Shown: positions 1-7,129 of the stretch, piece after piece | Layout: the number at the start of each line of letters is the position of its first letter | Numbering within the stretch: the first letter of the stretch is position 1 | The notes under the pieces: generated by a model | Told to the model about the DNA's origin: nothing | What the model saw: the letters and a program-made list of their open reading frames with translations, nothing else | Databases searched by the model: none | Assembly: GCA_964579415.1 (NCBI GenBank) | Contig: CAZOGW010000060.1 | Location: 1-17,911 of the forward strand | Length of the DNA: 17,911 nt | Source: CAZOGW01 sp964579415 | GTDB lineage: Bacteria > Actinomycetota > Acidimicrobiia > Spongiisociales > UBA5794 | Direction of reading: 5' to 3' | Program-made: the position numbers and the translations under genes

Positions 1-80
1 TCCCGTTGGGGGAAGGTGCCGGGACGGGGGAAGGCGTAGGATCGAGTCCACACGGCCAACTACCCAAGGAAGTTTCTGGC

Positions 81-797
81 ATGTCTGAGGTACCTGTGGA
101 AATAGTCGTCGCCGCGTTCACGGACGAGGAGGCGGCCAAAGCGGCGCTGGATGAGTTGAAGAAGGCCAAGAAGGATGGCTTGATCGCTATCGAGGGCGCG
201 GCGGTGTTGCGGAAGGACGACAAGGGCAAGCTGCATATCACCGAGACCGGGGACCTCGGAGGTGGGAAGGGGGCTGCTCTCGGCGGTGTCGTCGGCGCGG
301 GCGTCGGACTGATCGCGGGCGCGGCGCTGGCGGTTCCGCTTGCGGTGGGGGCTCTTGTCGGTGGTTTGGCGTCCAAGCTGCGTGATTCCGGGTTCTCCAA
401 TGAGCGGCTTGAGAAGCTCGGCGAGAACCTGACTCCGGGCTCTTCTGCGATCGTCGCCGTCGTCGAGCACACCTGGGTGGAGAAGGTCGAGAATGCGCTT
501 GCCGAGGCGGGTGGCGAGGCTGTCACCGAGGCGATCGGGGCCGACATCGCAGCTCAGCTCGAAGCTGGTCATGACGTGGCGTACGACGCCCTGATCACCA
601 GTGAGGGCCTCGTAGCCGGTCGGGTAGCCACCGGCGAGGATGAGGTCGATGCCTCGTCGGTCCTTGTCGACGACACCGGGGTGACCGCCAGCGAGTTCGT
701 GGCCACCGAATCAGGGTTCGCCGTTCGGGCCGCCAGGATCACCGACGACAGCGTGACTGTTGCCGGCGTAACTGGGGTCGTCAGCGACGAGGAATGA
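81..797 (+). CDS. DUF1269-family glycine-zipper membrane protein
   Basis: Encodes 238 aa. The start at 81 is preferred because AAGGAAG lies at 66-72, 8 nt upstream, although the frame is open further upstream. Residues 1-60 form an alpha/beta region rich in Glu and Lys that begins EIVVAAFTDEEAAKAALDEL, typical of DUF1269 proteins. Residues 61-100 are a Gly/Ala-rich hydrophobic stretch of alternating G and A/V/L, likely one or two membrane-associated helices. A conserved-looking block GFSNERLEKLGENLTPGSSA follows. The C-terminal 90 residues are acidic and Val/Ala rich and make this protein longer than the usual family length as I remember it (about 160-180 aa). Family members are uncharacterised and are often linked to stress responses. 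The family call is from sequence pattern; a role in envelope or stress biology is inference. Confidence 0.8.
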   Translation: MSEVPVEIVVAAFTDEEAAKAALDELKKAKKDGLIAIEGAAVLRKDDKGKLHITETGDLGGGKGAALGGVVGAGVGLIAGAALAVPLAVGALVGGLASKLRDSGFSNERLEKLGENLTPGSSAIVAVVEHTWVEKVENALAEAGGEAVTEAIGADIAAQLEAGHDVAYDALITSEGLVAGRVATGEDEVDASSVLVDDTGVTASEFVATESGFAVRAARITDDSVTVAGVTGVVSDEE

Positions 798-811
798 GCT
801 GACTCACTGAA

Positions 812-829
812 GGACCTCGGAAGAGGTCC
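812..829 (+). terminator. Intergenic hairpin with GNRA tetraloop
   Basis: A perfect 7-bp stem GGACCTC/GAGGTCC encloses the loop GGAA, a GNRA tetraloop. It lies 15 nt after the stop of the DUF1269 gene and 29 nt before the antiporter start. No T-run follows, so it could be a weak terminator, an mRNA-processing or stability element, or an attenuator between the two genes. Confidence 0.5.
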
Positions 830-857
830 GGATTGTCAATGAACCGAGGAGGGCGAG

Positions 858-2327
858 TTGTTGGGTCCGGGACCGCAGGTTCGGGCGCCGAGTCTGGCCG
901 ATGCGCTGGCTCCAGTCGTGGTGCTGATCGTTCTCATCGCGCTGACGATCGCCCTGTTCGGGGTGAGTGCCACCGATGGCCCACTCCAGGTCGCCCTGTT
1001 GTTGAGCGCGGCGTTTGCCAGCCTCATCGCCTTCAAGAACGGCTATACGGTGGCCTCGGTCGCGGAAGCGATCGTCGAGGGCGTGTCGACGGCGATGGGT
1101 GCCATCTTCATCCTGCTCGCCGTCGGTGCTCTCATCGGGACGTGGAACATGGCGGGGACCATCCCGACCGTGGTCTCCGTCGGGATCAGCATCATGAGTC
1201 CGGGTTGGTTCTTCCTCGCCACAGCGATCATCTGCGCATTGGTGGGAATGGTGACCGGCAGTTCCTGGACCACGGCCGGCACCCTGGGAGTCGCTTTCGT
1301 GGCGATGGCCGGGGTGCTCGGGCTCTCCGCCGAGATCGCAGCCGGGGCCGTGATCTGCGGCGCGTATTTCGGGGACAAGATGACCCCTCTCTCCGAGACG
1401 ACGATCCTGGTGCCGAAGCTGGTCGGTGGAGGCCTCACCGTGGGACGACACATCCGGAACATGTTCTGGACGGCGGGGCCGGCGCTTGGAATCAGTTGTG
1501 TCATCTTCCTGATCCTCGGGCTCAACGCGACGCCCGAGGGCGAGGTCAGCACGGAGGCGGCGATCGATGCCCTGGCGCAAGCCTTCAACATCTCGGCTGT
1601 GGCTCTGCTCCCCCTTCTTCTGCTCGTCCTCTTCTCCCTGAGAAAGGCGCCTCCCTTCCTGGCCATCATGGGATCCGCCTTGTTCGCCGGGGTCCTCGCC
1701 TGTTTCATCCAGTGGGAGTCGGTCGAGAGTTTCGTGAACGACCCTGATCTGGGGCCGGTTGCCACCGGGATCAAGGCCATCTACGCGTCGATGGCGACCG
1801 GATACGTCAGCGCCACCGGGGTTCCCGCTGTCGATCAACTGTTCTCCAGAGGCGGGATGGCGGGTCTGCTGACAACCGTGTGGCTTGTCCTGGCGGCACT
1901 GTCCTTCGCGGCCATCATGGAGCGGGCAGGCTTCCTGCAACGTCTGTTGCAGTCCATCGTCACCAAGGCCGCATCCAGGGGCAGTCTGATCTTTGCCGTC
2001 AACTCGAGCGGGATCGGGCTCAACGTGATCGCCGGGGATCAGTACGTGGCGGACGTGCTTCCGGCTCGAATGTTCCGTGATGAGTTCGAGCGCCGGGATC
2101 TGGCCCCCGAGGTGCTGTCGCGCGCGGTGGAGGACTCTGGGACGGTCACCTCGGTCCTGGTGCCCTGGAACACATGTGGTGCCTACATCTCGGGAGTGCT
2201 CGGCGTGCCCACCGTCGCGTACCTTCCGTTCTGTTTCTTCAACATCCTGAGCCCGATCCTTGACGTGCTCTATGGGTTCCTCGGGTTCAAGGTTCCGCAG
2301 CTGACCGACCAGCAGGGGAGTGAGTAG
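858..2327 (+). CDS. NhaC-family Na+/H+ antiporter
   Basis: Encodes 489 aa, the normal length for NhaC-type antiporters, which exchange protons for Na+ (or exchange related organic substrates) across the cytoplasmic membrane. About ten to twelve hydrophobic segments are visible, beginning near residue 17. The diagnostic NhaC block GAYFGDKMTPLSETT is at about residues 168-182, and a later segment contains NSSGIGLNVIAGDQY. The start is TTG at 858 or the adjacent TTG at 861; GAGGAGGG at 846-853 is the ribosome binding site, so the second TTG is equally well placed. The gene follows the DUF1269 gene by 60 nt with a hairpin between. The ion and direction of exchange cannot be read from sequence. 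Family confidence is high. Confidence 0.9.
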   Translation: MLGPGPQVRAPSLADALAPVVVLIVLIALTIALFGVSATDGPLQVALLLSAAFASLIAFKNGYTVASVAEAIVEGVSTAMGAIFILLAVGALIGTWNMAGTIPTVVSVGISIMSPGWFFLATAIICALVGMVTGSSWTTAGTLGVAFVAMAGVLGLSAEIAAGAVICGAYFGDKMTPLSETTILVPKLVGGGLTVGRHIRNMFWTAGPALGISCVIFLILGLNATPEGEVSTEAAIDALAQAFNISAVALLPLLLLVLFSLRKAPPFLAIMGSALFAGVLACFIQWESVESFVNDPDLGPVATGIKAIYASMATGYVSATGVPAVDQLFSRGGMAGLLTTVWLVLAALSFAAIMERAGFLQRLLQSIVTKAASRGSLIFAVNSSGIGLNVIAGDQYVADVLPARMFRDEFERRDLAPEVLSRAVEDSGTVTSVLVPWNTCGAYISGVLGVPTVAYLPFCFFNILSPILDVLYGFLGFKVPQLTDQQGSE

Positions 2328-2377
2328 GTCGCGCGATCGCTCCTGATAGCCGCCTGACTCGTTGCCGGCCGGTTGGC

Positions 2378-2557
2378 AAGACGCCCGAAGAAGACTCGGA
2401 GTTGGAGCGGGCGTTCTTCGAGCACAACCGAAGGGCGTACGCGAGCCTGAGTGAGCGCGGCCTGCTTCCGCCCGCCGGAGCGAACATCGGTAGCCAGGAC
2501 ATCAGTGAGTTCCTCAACAGCGGCGGTGAGGTGCCGCGGAAGGCGGAGGCCGAGTAG
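2378..2557 (+). pseudogene. Coding-like remnant with no usable upstream start
   Basis: This frame is open from 2324 to the TAG at 2555-2557 and from about 2378 shows strongly GC-biased third positions like a real gene. It encodes about 59 residues, including ELERAFFEHNRRAYASLSER and ending VPRKAEAE. No ATG, GTG or TTG precedes it in frame; the first candidate is TTG at 2402, without a clear ribosome binding site. It sits in the -1 frame relative to the antiporter, whose stop is at 2325-2327, so it may be a shifted tail of that gene, a gene that lost its 5' end, or a small protein with an unusual start. I do not recognise the family. Confidence 0.4.
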
Positions 2558-2645
2558 CCACGAGAGGTATCGAGCCCAGGGGTCTGGGGCGGAGCCGCCG
2601 GGCACTGTCGCGACCTGCTGCCACGCCGTGGACATGGCGCAATGC

Positions 2646-3155
2646 TTACCACCACTGGTCGAATGCTCTCCGTGCCGTTTCGCTCGCCACGGAGTTGCGG
2701 GGGAACCAGGCAAGTTCACGGTTCCCGCCAGCTGCGGCTGATCGACAGTCGACGCCGTCTCGGCCCGCATCGAACACTGCTTGGCCGATAGGTTGACAGG
2801 TGGTGTGCGCGATGATGACGGCGTCGGTGCCCGTTGGGTACGAGGTCGGTAGACCGAGTTCACGCAGGCCGTCGTCGGTGAACGCGTCGGCTGCGTCTCC
2901 TCTAGGTATAGAGACGTCGAGTAGGAGTGGTGCCGTGGCCGGATCGAGGTCCTCAGGTCCGTAGGGGAGTCCCGTGTAGAGACGTGTCACGTTGGCACGT
3001 GCCGTTGCCACGTCACGGTTGAAGTACAAACACGGGAGGCCGGGTGGATTCCATCGCTGCCCAGCGCCGGCAGCAGCGAACGATGGGTCCAGCGGCTCTG
3101 ACCAATCCGGATCGGCGACGCGGTAGTAGATGCCGGCAAGCGGGAGGGTCTTCAT
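2646..3155 (-). CDS. RES-domain toxin (NAD+-degrading family)
   Basis: Encodes 169 aa. RES toxins of RES-Xre modules, such as MbcT of Mycobacterium tuberculosis, inactivate cells by breaking down NAD+ (established for the family). Visible family features are Y11-R12 near the N-terminus, the block RWNPPGLPCLYF at residues 34-45, and a C-terminal Ser in GVDCRS (S139). The Glu that gives RES its middle letter is expected shortly after the RWNPPG block, but this protein reads ATARANV there, with Asn at residue 55. Only an alignment can say whether Glu is replaced or moved. The ATG at 3155 is 2 nt after the antitoxin stop, so translation is probably coupled; no clear Shine-Dalgarno sequence is present. 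An upstream GTG/ATG frame to 3209 exists but would overlap the antitoxin by 50 nt. Confidence 0.85.
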   Translation of the reverse strand: MKTLPLAGIYYRVADPDWSEPLDPSFAAAGAGQRWNPPGLPCLYFNRDVATARANVTRLYTGLPYGPEDLDPATAPLLLDVSIPRGDAADAFTDDGLRELGLPTSYPTGTDAVIIAHTTCQPIGQAVFDAGRDGVDCRSAAAGGNRELAWFPRNSVASETARRAFDQWW

Positions 3156-3157
3156 GT

Positions 3158-3919
3158 CTAGGCGACGCGTGTGAAGTCGAAGCTTTCCTTGACCGACTGC
3201 CGCAGCCATTCGTGTTCGTCCTGCGCGATCAGTTGGAGCATCGAGCGGCCACCGTATGCCTCTGCGCTGCGGCGCACGACGACGGCAGGCATTCCGTCGC
3301 GAAGGCGATAGTGGAGGATGTCAGCGATCTGCGCGATCGCGCCGATCTTCTCGGCGCGATCTGCCGGAGGCCCGGCCAGCAGCCATTTGTCCACGGCTTG
3401 GCGTCTTACTCCCATGAGATCGGCCACGTCGCCGGCTGAAAGATCGAGTGTTGTCATGGCACGACGTAGCGGAGAGCTGCTCTCCTGTTCGTGCTCGATC
3501 TCGGCCATGGACTTGAGGAACCACTCGAAGCGACGCACGTCGATGTCCTGCCGTGCCCGCACGCACTGTTGGGCAAGTCCGCCGGCGAACCCGCGGAGAC
3601 GATCAACGAGCACGGTGAGGATCCCGATCCCGTCAACTGATGGCGCTACCCACGGAAACTCGACGCTGTCTCGGCGGAGAAGCTGATACACGACGGTTGA
3701 GGACGGGAGCGCCTCGGGATGGTGAGCAGGTAGGTCCGCGAGCGCCCGCGCCGCCGCGTCGACGAAGATGTAGTAGCGGCGCACCGTCATCCGGTCACCG
3801 TCGCCAACGAGGCGCGGCATCAGCTTGTCCAGGGCGGCGGCGACATCCGGGATGGTCTCGGAGACCGCTTTCGACGCGGTGGCAAGATCTGTTTCAAAGA
3901 GGTCCTCAATGCGAATCAT
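3158..3919 (-). CDS. Xre-type antitoxin of the RES-Xre pair, long N-terminus
   Basis: Encodes 253 aa and lies directly upstream of the RES toxin gene, the usual order for this module. A helix-turn-helix is visible at about residues 156-182 (SAGDVADLMGVRRQAVDKWL). The C-terminal 70 residues contain AYGGRSMLQLI followed by an acidic segment, resembling the toxin-binding end of MbcA/ParS/DUF2384-type antitoxins. The N-terminal 150 residues, predicted mostly helical and ending in a Glu-rich stretch (IEHEQESSS), are extra compared with the usual short antitoxins; I do not recognise this part. ATG at 3919 is preferred over the frame opening at 3958 because a promoter places transcription initiation at that codon. 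It should neutralise the toxin and repress its own promoter. Confidence 0.8.
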   Translation of the reverse strand: MIRIEDLFETDLATASKAVSETIPDVAAALDKLMPRLVGDGDRMTVRRYYIFVDAAARALADLPAHHPEALPSSTVVYQLLRRDSVEFPWVAPSVDGIGILTVLVDRLRGFAGGLAQQCVRARQDIDVRRFEWFLKSMAEIEHEQESSSPLRRAMTTLDLSAGDVADLMGVRRQAVDKWLLAGPPADRAEKIGAIAQIADILHYRLRDGMPAVVVRRSAEAYGGRSMLQLIAQDEHEWLRQSVKESFDFTRVA

Positions 3920-3926
3920 GCCAGCC

Positions 3927-3955
3927 AGGATACCGCAACCGTAGTGCAACCACAA
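3927..3955 (-). promoter_or_regulatory. Toxin-antitoxin promoter, probably leaderless, with direct repeat
   Basis: Reading the minus strand, a -35 box TTGTGG (3955-3950) and a -10 box TATCCT (3932-3927) are separated by exactly 17 bp. The antitoxin ATG begins 7 nt after the -10 box, so the message would start at or next to the start codon. Within the spacer is a direct repeat, GGTTGC-N5-GGTTGC (3951-3935), 11 bp apart or about one helical turn, well placed as an operator for the antitoxin. No Shine-Dalgarno sequence is present before the ATG, in keeping with a leaderless transcript. Confidence 0.55.
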
Positions 3956-4167
3956 CACGTTGCCGAAGTGTCGCCAGCACGCCTACGGCCAGAACCGAGA
4001 AGATTGAGGTACTACAAGGTGCTGCGGTGGCGGCCGGGCTGGACGAGTCCGCCCTCGTACGCAAGGACGACGAGTTGGGGCGCGGTAGCGTGCGCCGAGC
4101 TTCGTCATGGAGGCGATCACCATAAGCGCGCCAAGGCTGCATCCACACGTCGGGGGGAAGCCTGTGG

Positions 4168-4611
4168 CTACAGGTCGTCTTCGGCCCAGCGGGTCTGCAG
4201 GCCGAACCCGGCGGTGGCATCGAGCATGTCAGGGACGGGCACCGATTGGGTGGCCTCGAGCGCCAGCCACGACTCGGTGGCGCGCAACGGGGTGCGCGCC
4301 TCGCCGAACAGTGTTCGGAACACGGCGTCCCCGTCGGAGAAAAGGGCGGCGATGGGCGAACGGAGCCTGAGGACCAGGTCGACGGGCGTGTCGTCGCCCC
4401 AGCCGGCGGCCGGTTCCTCATCGTCGAGGTGGAAACAGCCGCGGCGTGCGGCGTCGGCGAACCCGTCCGCCGACGTCGAGCCGAACAAGATGACCCGGGC
4501 ACCGACGTCGAGGCGGGATACGGTGACCATCACGGCATCGCCGACCAACGGCTCCATCGTGATGGCGACGGGGTGGTCGAGGTGGAAGACCTCGGCGTCG
4601 TCGGAGAGCAT
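4168..4611 (-). CDS. Small unknown protein, partner of the eCIS-motif protein
   Basis: Encodes 147 aa with no recognised family. It is acidic, with short hydrophobic beta-like runs (HPVAITMEPLVGDAVMVTVS), no signal peptide and no membrane helix. It ends in LQTRWAEDDL. ATG at 4611 lies one base after the upstream gene's TGA (TGA-C-ATG), and its GGGGGAG ribosome binding site (4624-4618) overlaps the last codons of that gene, 6 nt from the start. Another in-frame ATG at 4626 would overlap the upstream gene by 14 nt and lacks such a site. Tight coupling implies the two proteins act together, for example as cargo and adaptor, chaperone or immunity protein; that is inference only. Confidence 0.7.
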   Translation of the reverse strand: MLSDDAEVFHLDHPVAITMEPLVGDAVMVTVSRLDVGARVILFGSTSADGFADAARRGCFHLDDEEPAAGWGDDTPVDLVLRLRSPIAALFSDGDAVFRTLFGEARTPLRATESWLALEATQSVPVPDMLDATAGFGLQTRWAEDDL

Positions 4612-4612
4612 G

Positions 4613-6862
4613 TCAGGCTCCCCCATCGAGCCTGCCGCCGGCGAGCTCGGCCACGACACGACCTTCTTCGATGCCGAGGGCGAAGAGGCGCGTCGTCTTG
4701 CTCGCCGACACCGCGACCGGGGACCCGCCTCCCACGTCGATGCCCCGCACCGAGCGCACCTCGATGCGGCCCACCCACTTTCCATCGTCCCTACCGATGA
4801 TGAAGGCGAACTGGAGGCTCGACGCCAGATCGAGCGGTGAGACGGTCTCCAGGGCGTCTGCCCCGGTGGCGGGAGTCTGCCCCAGCGGGGTCTCGAAGGC
4901 GGCCTTCGATGTCTCGGTCGCCCCGATCCCCTCGATGGCCGATTGCAGTGCGTTCCCGTTGTTGGCATCGATGAGGACAGCCGGATCGGCGGGGATCTGG
5001 GTGAGTATCCCGCCGGTGCCGGGCTGGTCGTCCACCGCCTTGGCGAAGGCGTCGCGGGTCTTCTTGAGGAGCTCACCGACGCCACTGACCAACTGGTTGA
5101 GGGCGACATCCGCCGCCATGGCGGCGCCGGGTGCCGCGGTGCCGATCCCCGCCGTGATCTCGATGCCCCAGTTCTTCAGGTCGGTGCCGCTCGCCGAGAG
5201 CGCCAGGTCGACGGAGTATCCGCCGGCCCCGAACTTCGCTCCCACCCCGAAGGCGAGGGCGAGCTTCTTTGCTCCCGATGCCTTCTCACGGCGGGATTTG
5301 GCCTCCAGGTCGCTCTTCACCGGAGCGGCGAAGCTCGATCCCAGGCTCGCCTTCATACTCTCCTCGTTGTATCGGGAGAACAAGGTGTCCCCCAGCGAGG
5401 CCTCGAGCTTGGCCACATCGGCGATGTTGACCCCGGCCGTGGCGTCAGCCGATATCCCCACATCACCATAAGTACCGGCTGTTGCGCCGCCGGAGAAGAT
5501 CTGCTCCTCCACCATCGCCGCCCACATCTCGGCCCGCTGGCGCGCCGGGCGGGGCTGGACCGACGCCTTGCCCATCTTGTCCTCGGGGGCCCACAGGTTC
5601 GCGAATGCCTCGGGCTTGGCGGCGCGGTAGGTGGCATAGGACAGGGCCTGCATGGCGGCGTCGGTTCCCGCATCGGATCCCGAGCGCACCAGGACGCCCA
5701 CGGTTCCGCTCGACTTGAGGCCGATGGCGTCGGCTCCCACCCCGAGGGAGAACTTGGCCATGATCTCGAGTCGCTGCGGCTTGCCCAGCGTGGTCACCCC
5801 GGCGGTGGTGGCGCCGTTGAGGCCCCGCGCCGCCACGCCCTTGAGACCTATCACCACGGCGACGCCCGTCCCGGTGGGGATGGTCAGCTCGATGCCGAGG
5901 CTGATCGTCTCTCCGGCGCCGGCGATGGCGTTGTCGAGCACCACACCCAGCAACCGCAGGGCCTTGTTCATCGTCGGGGCGGTTATACCCAGCTCGAGCG
6001 ACTTCTTCCCCACCTTATCCTGCTCGACCTTGTTGACCACCCGGTCGCTCACGTCCTGGCCCTCGGGTGTCATCTGCCAGTCGGTGGCGCCGGTGCGCTT
6101 GCCCACCACCGTGTCCTTATTGGTTCTGGTCCGGGCATGAATGGCCTCCAGCGGCTGCTTCGCCGCTTCCTTGGCCGCCTTCACCGCCGCCTTGCGGTCG
6201 CCGCTCTTGACGGCGAAGCTCGCCTCGGCGGCCTTCCTGGCCGCGGTCCACAGCGGCGTGAAGTCGGACGTCACCAGCGTCACCTTCTCCAGGTCGAGCT
6301 GTTGGTCGACGGTCTTCTTGGCCTTCTTGTAGGCGATGTTCCCGCCCATCATCTCCTGGTACTCGGATGTGGCCGTCGCCGGCTTCCCCTTGGTCTCCTT
6401 CCCGATGTCGATGTACGCCTGCTGGCGGGCGGCCGTCTTGACGTTCTTGCGAAACTTCTTGACCTCCGAGCTTCTCGTCAACCCTGCCCCGCCACCGCCG
6501 AGGCCGTGATAGGCGTACTCCAGCTCCCCCTTCTCCGCCTCCGTCGTCAACTCGTCGGCAATGCCCTTGGCAGCGTCGGCGTCGGCCTTCGAGATGCCCT
6601 GCGGCTGTTGCCGGCCCGGGCCCATCGGGTCATGGAGCGGGTTGTCCCCGCCCCGACCCGGGTCCTTGTACAGCGGGTTGTCATGCACGCCGTTGCGCTG
6701 GATGCGGCCCTCGAGGGCGCGGGCAACCGTGGTGTTGCCCGCCAGCGACTGGAGGGCGGCGATCGTCACCGCGTCGCGGCCGGCGAGGTGGACGGCCGGT
6801 TCGGGAGCGGGTTTTCTCGGTCGGGTCCTCTCCTCCACGCGGGGCTGGAGACGGGCGTGCAC
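4613..6862 (-). CDS. Large protein with eCIS-associated leader motif, unknown function
   Basis: Encodes 749 aa. GTG at 6862 is chosen because GGGAGG lies 4 nt upstream; the frame also opens at TTG 6934. There is no signal peptide or obvious membrane helix. After a Pro/Arg/Glu-rich start comes ALQSLAGNTTVARAL (residues 36-50), matching the AGN motif (consensus like ALQRxAGNxAVxRLL) common in DUF4157 and other eCIS-associated proteins. Residues from about 90 to 270 are Lys/Ala-rich and likely helical. From about 290 to 600 there are repeated Gly-rich alternating stretches such as KLALAFGVGAKFGAG and WGIEITAGIGTAAPGA, suggesting beta structure. The C-terminal region is alpha/beta with SSLQFAFIIGRDDGKWVGRI. 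No catalytic motif is recognised. A cytoplasmic protein loaded into or associated with an injection particle is plausible, but no particle genes are in the window. Confidence 0.7.
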   Translation of the reverse strand: MHARLQPRVEERTRPRKPAPEPAVHLAGRDAVTIAALQSLAGNTTVARALEGRIQRNGVHDNPLYKDPGRGGDNPLHDPMGPGRQQPQGISKADADAAKGIADELTTEAEKGELEYAYHGLGGGGAGLTRSSEVKKFRKNVKTAARQQAYIDIGKETKGKPATATSEYQEMMGGNIAYKKAKKTVDQQLDLEKVTLVTSDFTPLWTAARKAAEASFAVKSGDRKAAVKAAKEAAKQPLEAIHARTRTNKDTVVGKRTGATDWQMTPEGQDVSDRVVNKVEQDKVGKKSLELGITAPTMNKALRLLGVVLDNAIAGAGETISLGIELTIPTGTGVAVVIGLKGVAARGLNGATTAGVTTLGKPQRLEIMAKFSLGVGADAIGLKSSGTVGVLVRSGSDAGTDAAMQALSYATYRAAKPEAFANLWAPEDKMGKASVQPRPARQRAEMWAAMVEEQIFSGGATAGTYGDVGISADATAGVNIADVAKLEASLGDTLFSRYNEESMKASLGSSFAAPVKSDLEAKSRREKASGAKKLALAFGVGAKFGAGGYSVDLALSASGTDLKNWGIEITAGIGTAAPGAAMAADVALNQLVSGVGELLKKTRDAFAKAVDDQPGTGGILTQIPADPAVLIDANNGNALQSAIEGIGATETSKAAFETPLGQTPATGADALETVSPLDLASSLQFAFIIGRDDGKWVGRIEVRSVRGIDVGGGSPVAVSASKTTRLFALGIEEGRVVAELAGGRLDGGA

Positions 6863-7042
6863 GAAACCTCCCGACGGCGGCCCGACGGTGCCGAGCGCTG
6901 TCCCCAACCTATCGAAGCGACAGCATCGAGGCAACGGCCACGGTCGGCACTGCCCTCAAGTCGGCCTGTCCGGGCAGACACGCGCCGGAGGGCTGTGGGT
7001 GGCCCCTGAGCCGAGGGCAGCGACGGGGTGGCGTGATCCCGG

Positions 7043-7056
7043 ATGACATCTGTCAT
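7043..7056. promoter_or_regulatory. Inverted repeat upstream of the ABC/two-component operon
   Basis: ATGACA-TC-TGTCAT is a perfect 6-bp inverted repeat 74 nt before the ATPase start, in the 267-nt divergent gap (6863-7129) shared with the eCIS-motif gene. Its symmetry and size fit a dimeric NarL/DesR-type regulator site, and the operon encodes such a regulator. A -10-like CATACT lies at 7103-7108, but no good -35 box pairs with it. A weaker dyad, GTGA-N6-TCAC, lies at 7066-7079. Assignment as autoregulatory operator is inference. Confidence 0.45.
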
Positions 7057-7129
7057 GTCGAGTTCGTGATCGATCTCACTACCCGCCACACCGACCGTTC
7101 CACATACTCGGTGTCTGAGGAGGTAGCAG

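Noticed and set aside
804..1940. 378-codon open frame on the minus strand opposite the antiporter gene
   Set aside because: Extremely Arg/His/Asp/Gly-rich, no recognisable motif, fully antisense to the NhaC-family gene.
3979..4125. Plus-strand frame with gene-like codon use (reads KIEVLQGAAVAAGLDESALV) in the gap beyond the toxin-antitoxin pair
   Set aside because: No ribosome binding site and no good start near it; the open frame only extends back antisense through the antitoxin. It might be a remnant but evidence is too thin to list.
4161..4174. CCTGT/ACAGG inverted repeat at the end of the 147-aa gene
   Set aside because: Only 5 bp per arm and overlapping the stop codon; too weak to call a terminator.
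4943..7009. 688-codon open frame on the plus strand opposite the eCIS-motif gene
   Set aside because: It is antisense to a gene with better start, ribosome binding site and motif; its composition (Gly/Arg/His/Leu-rich, no domain) is typical of a shadow frame in high-GC DNA.
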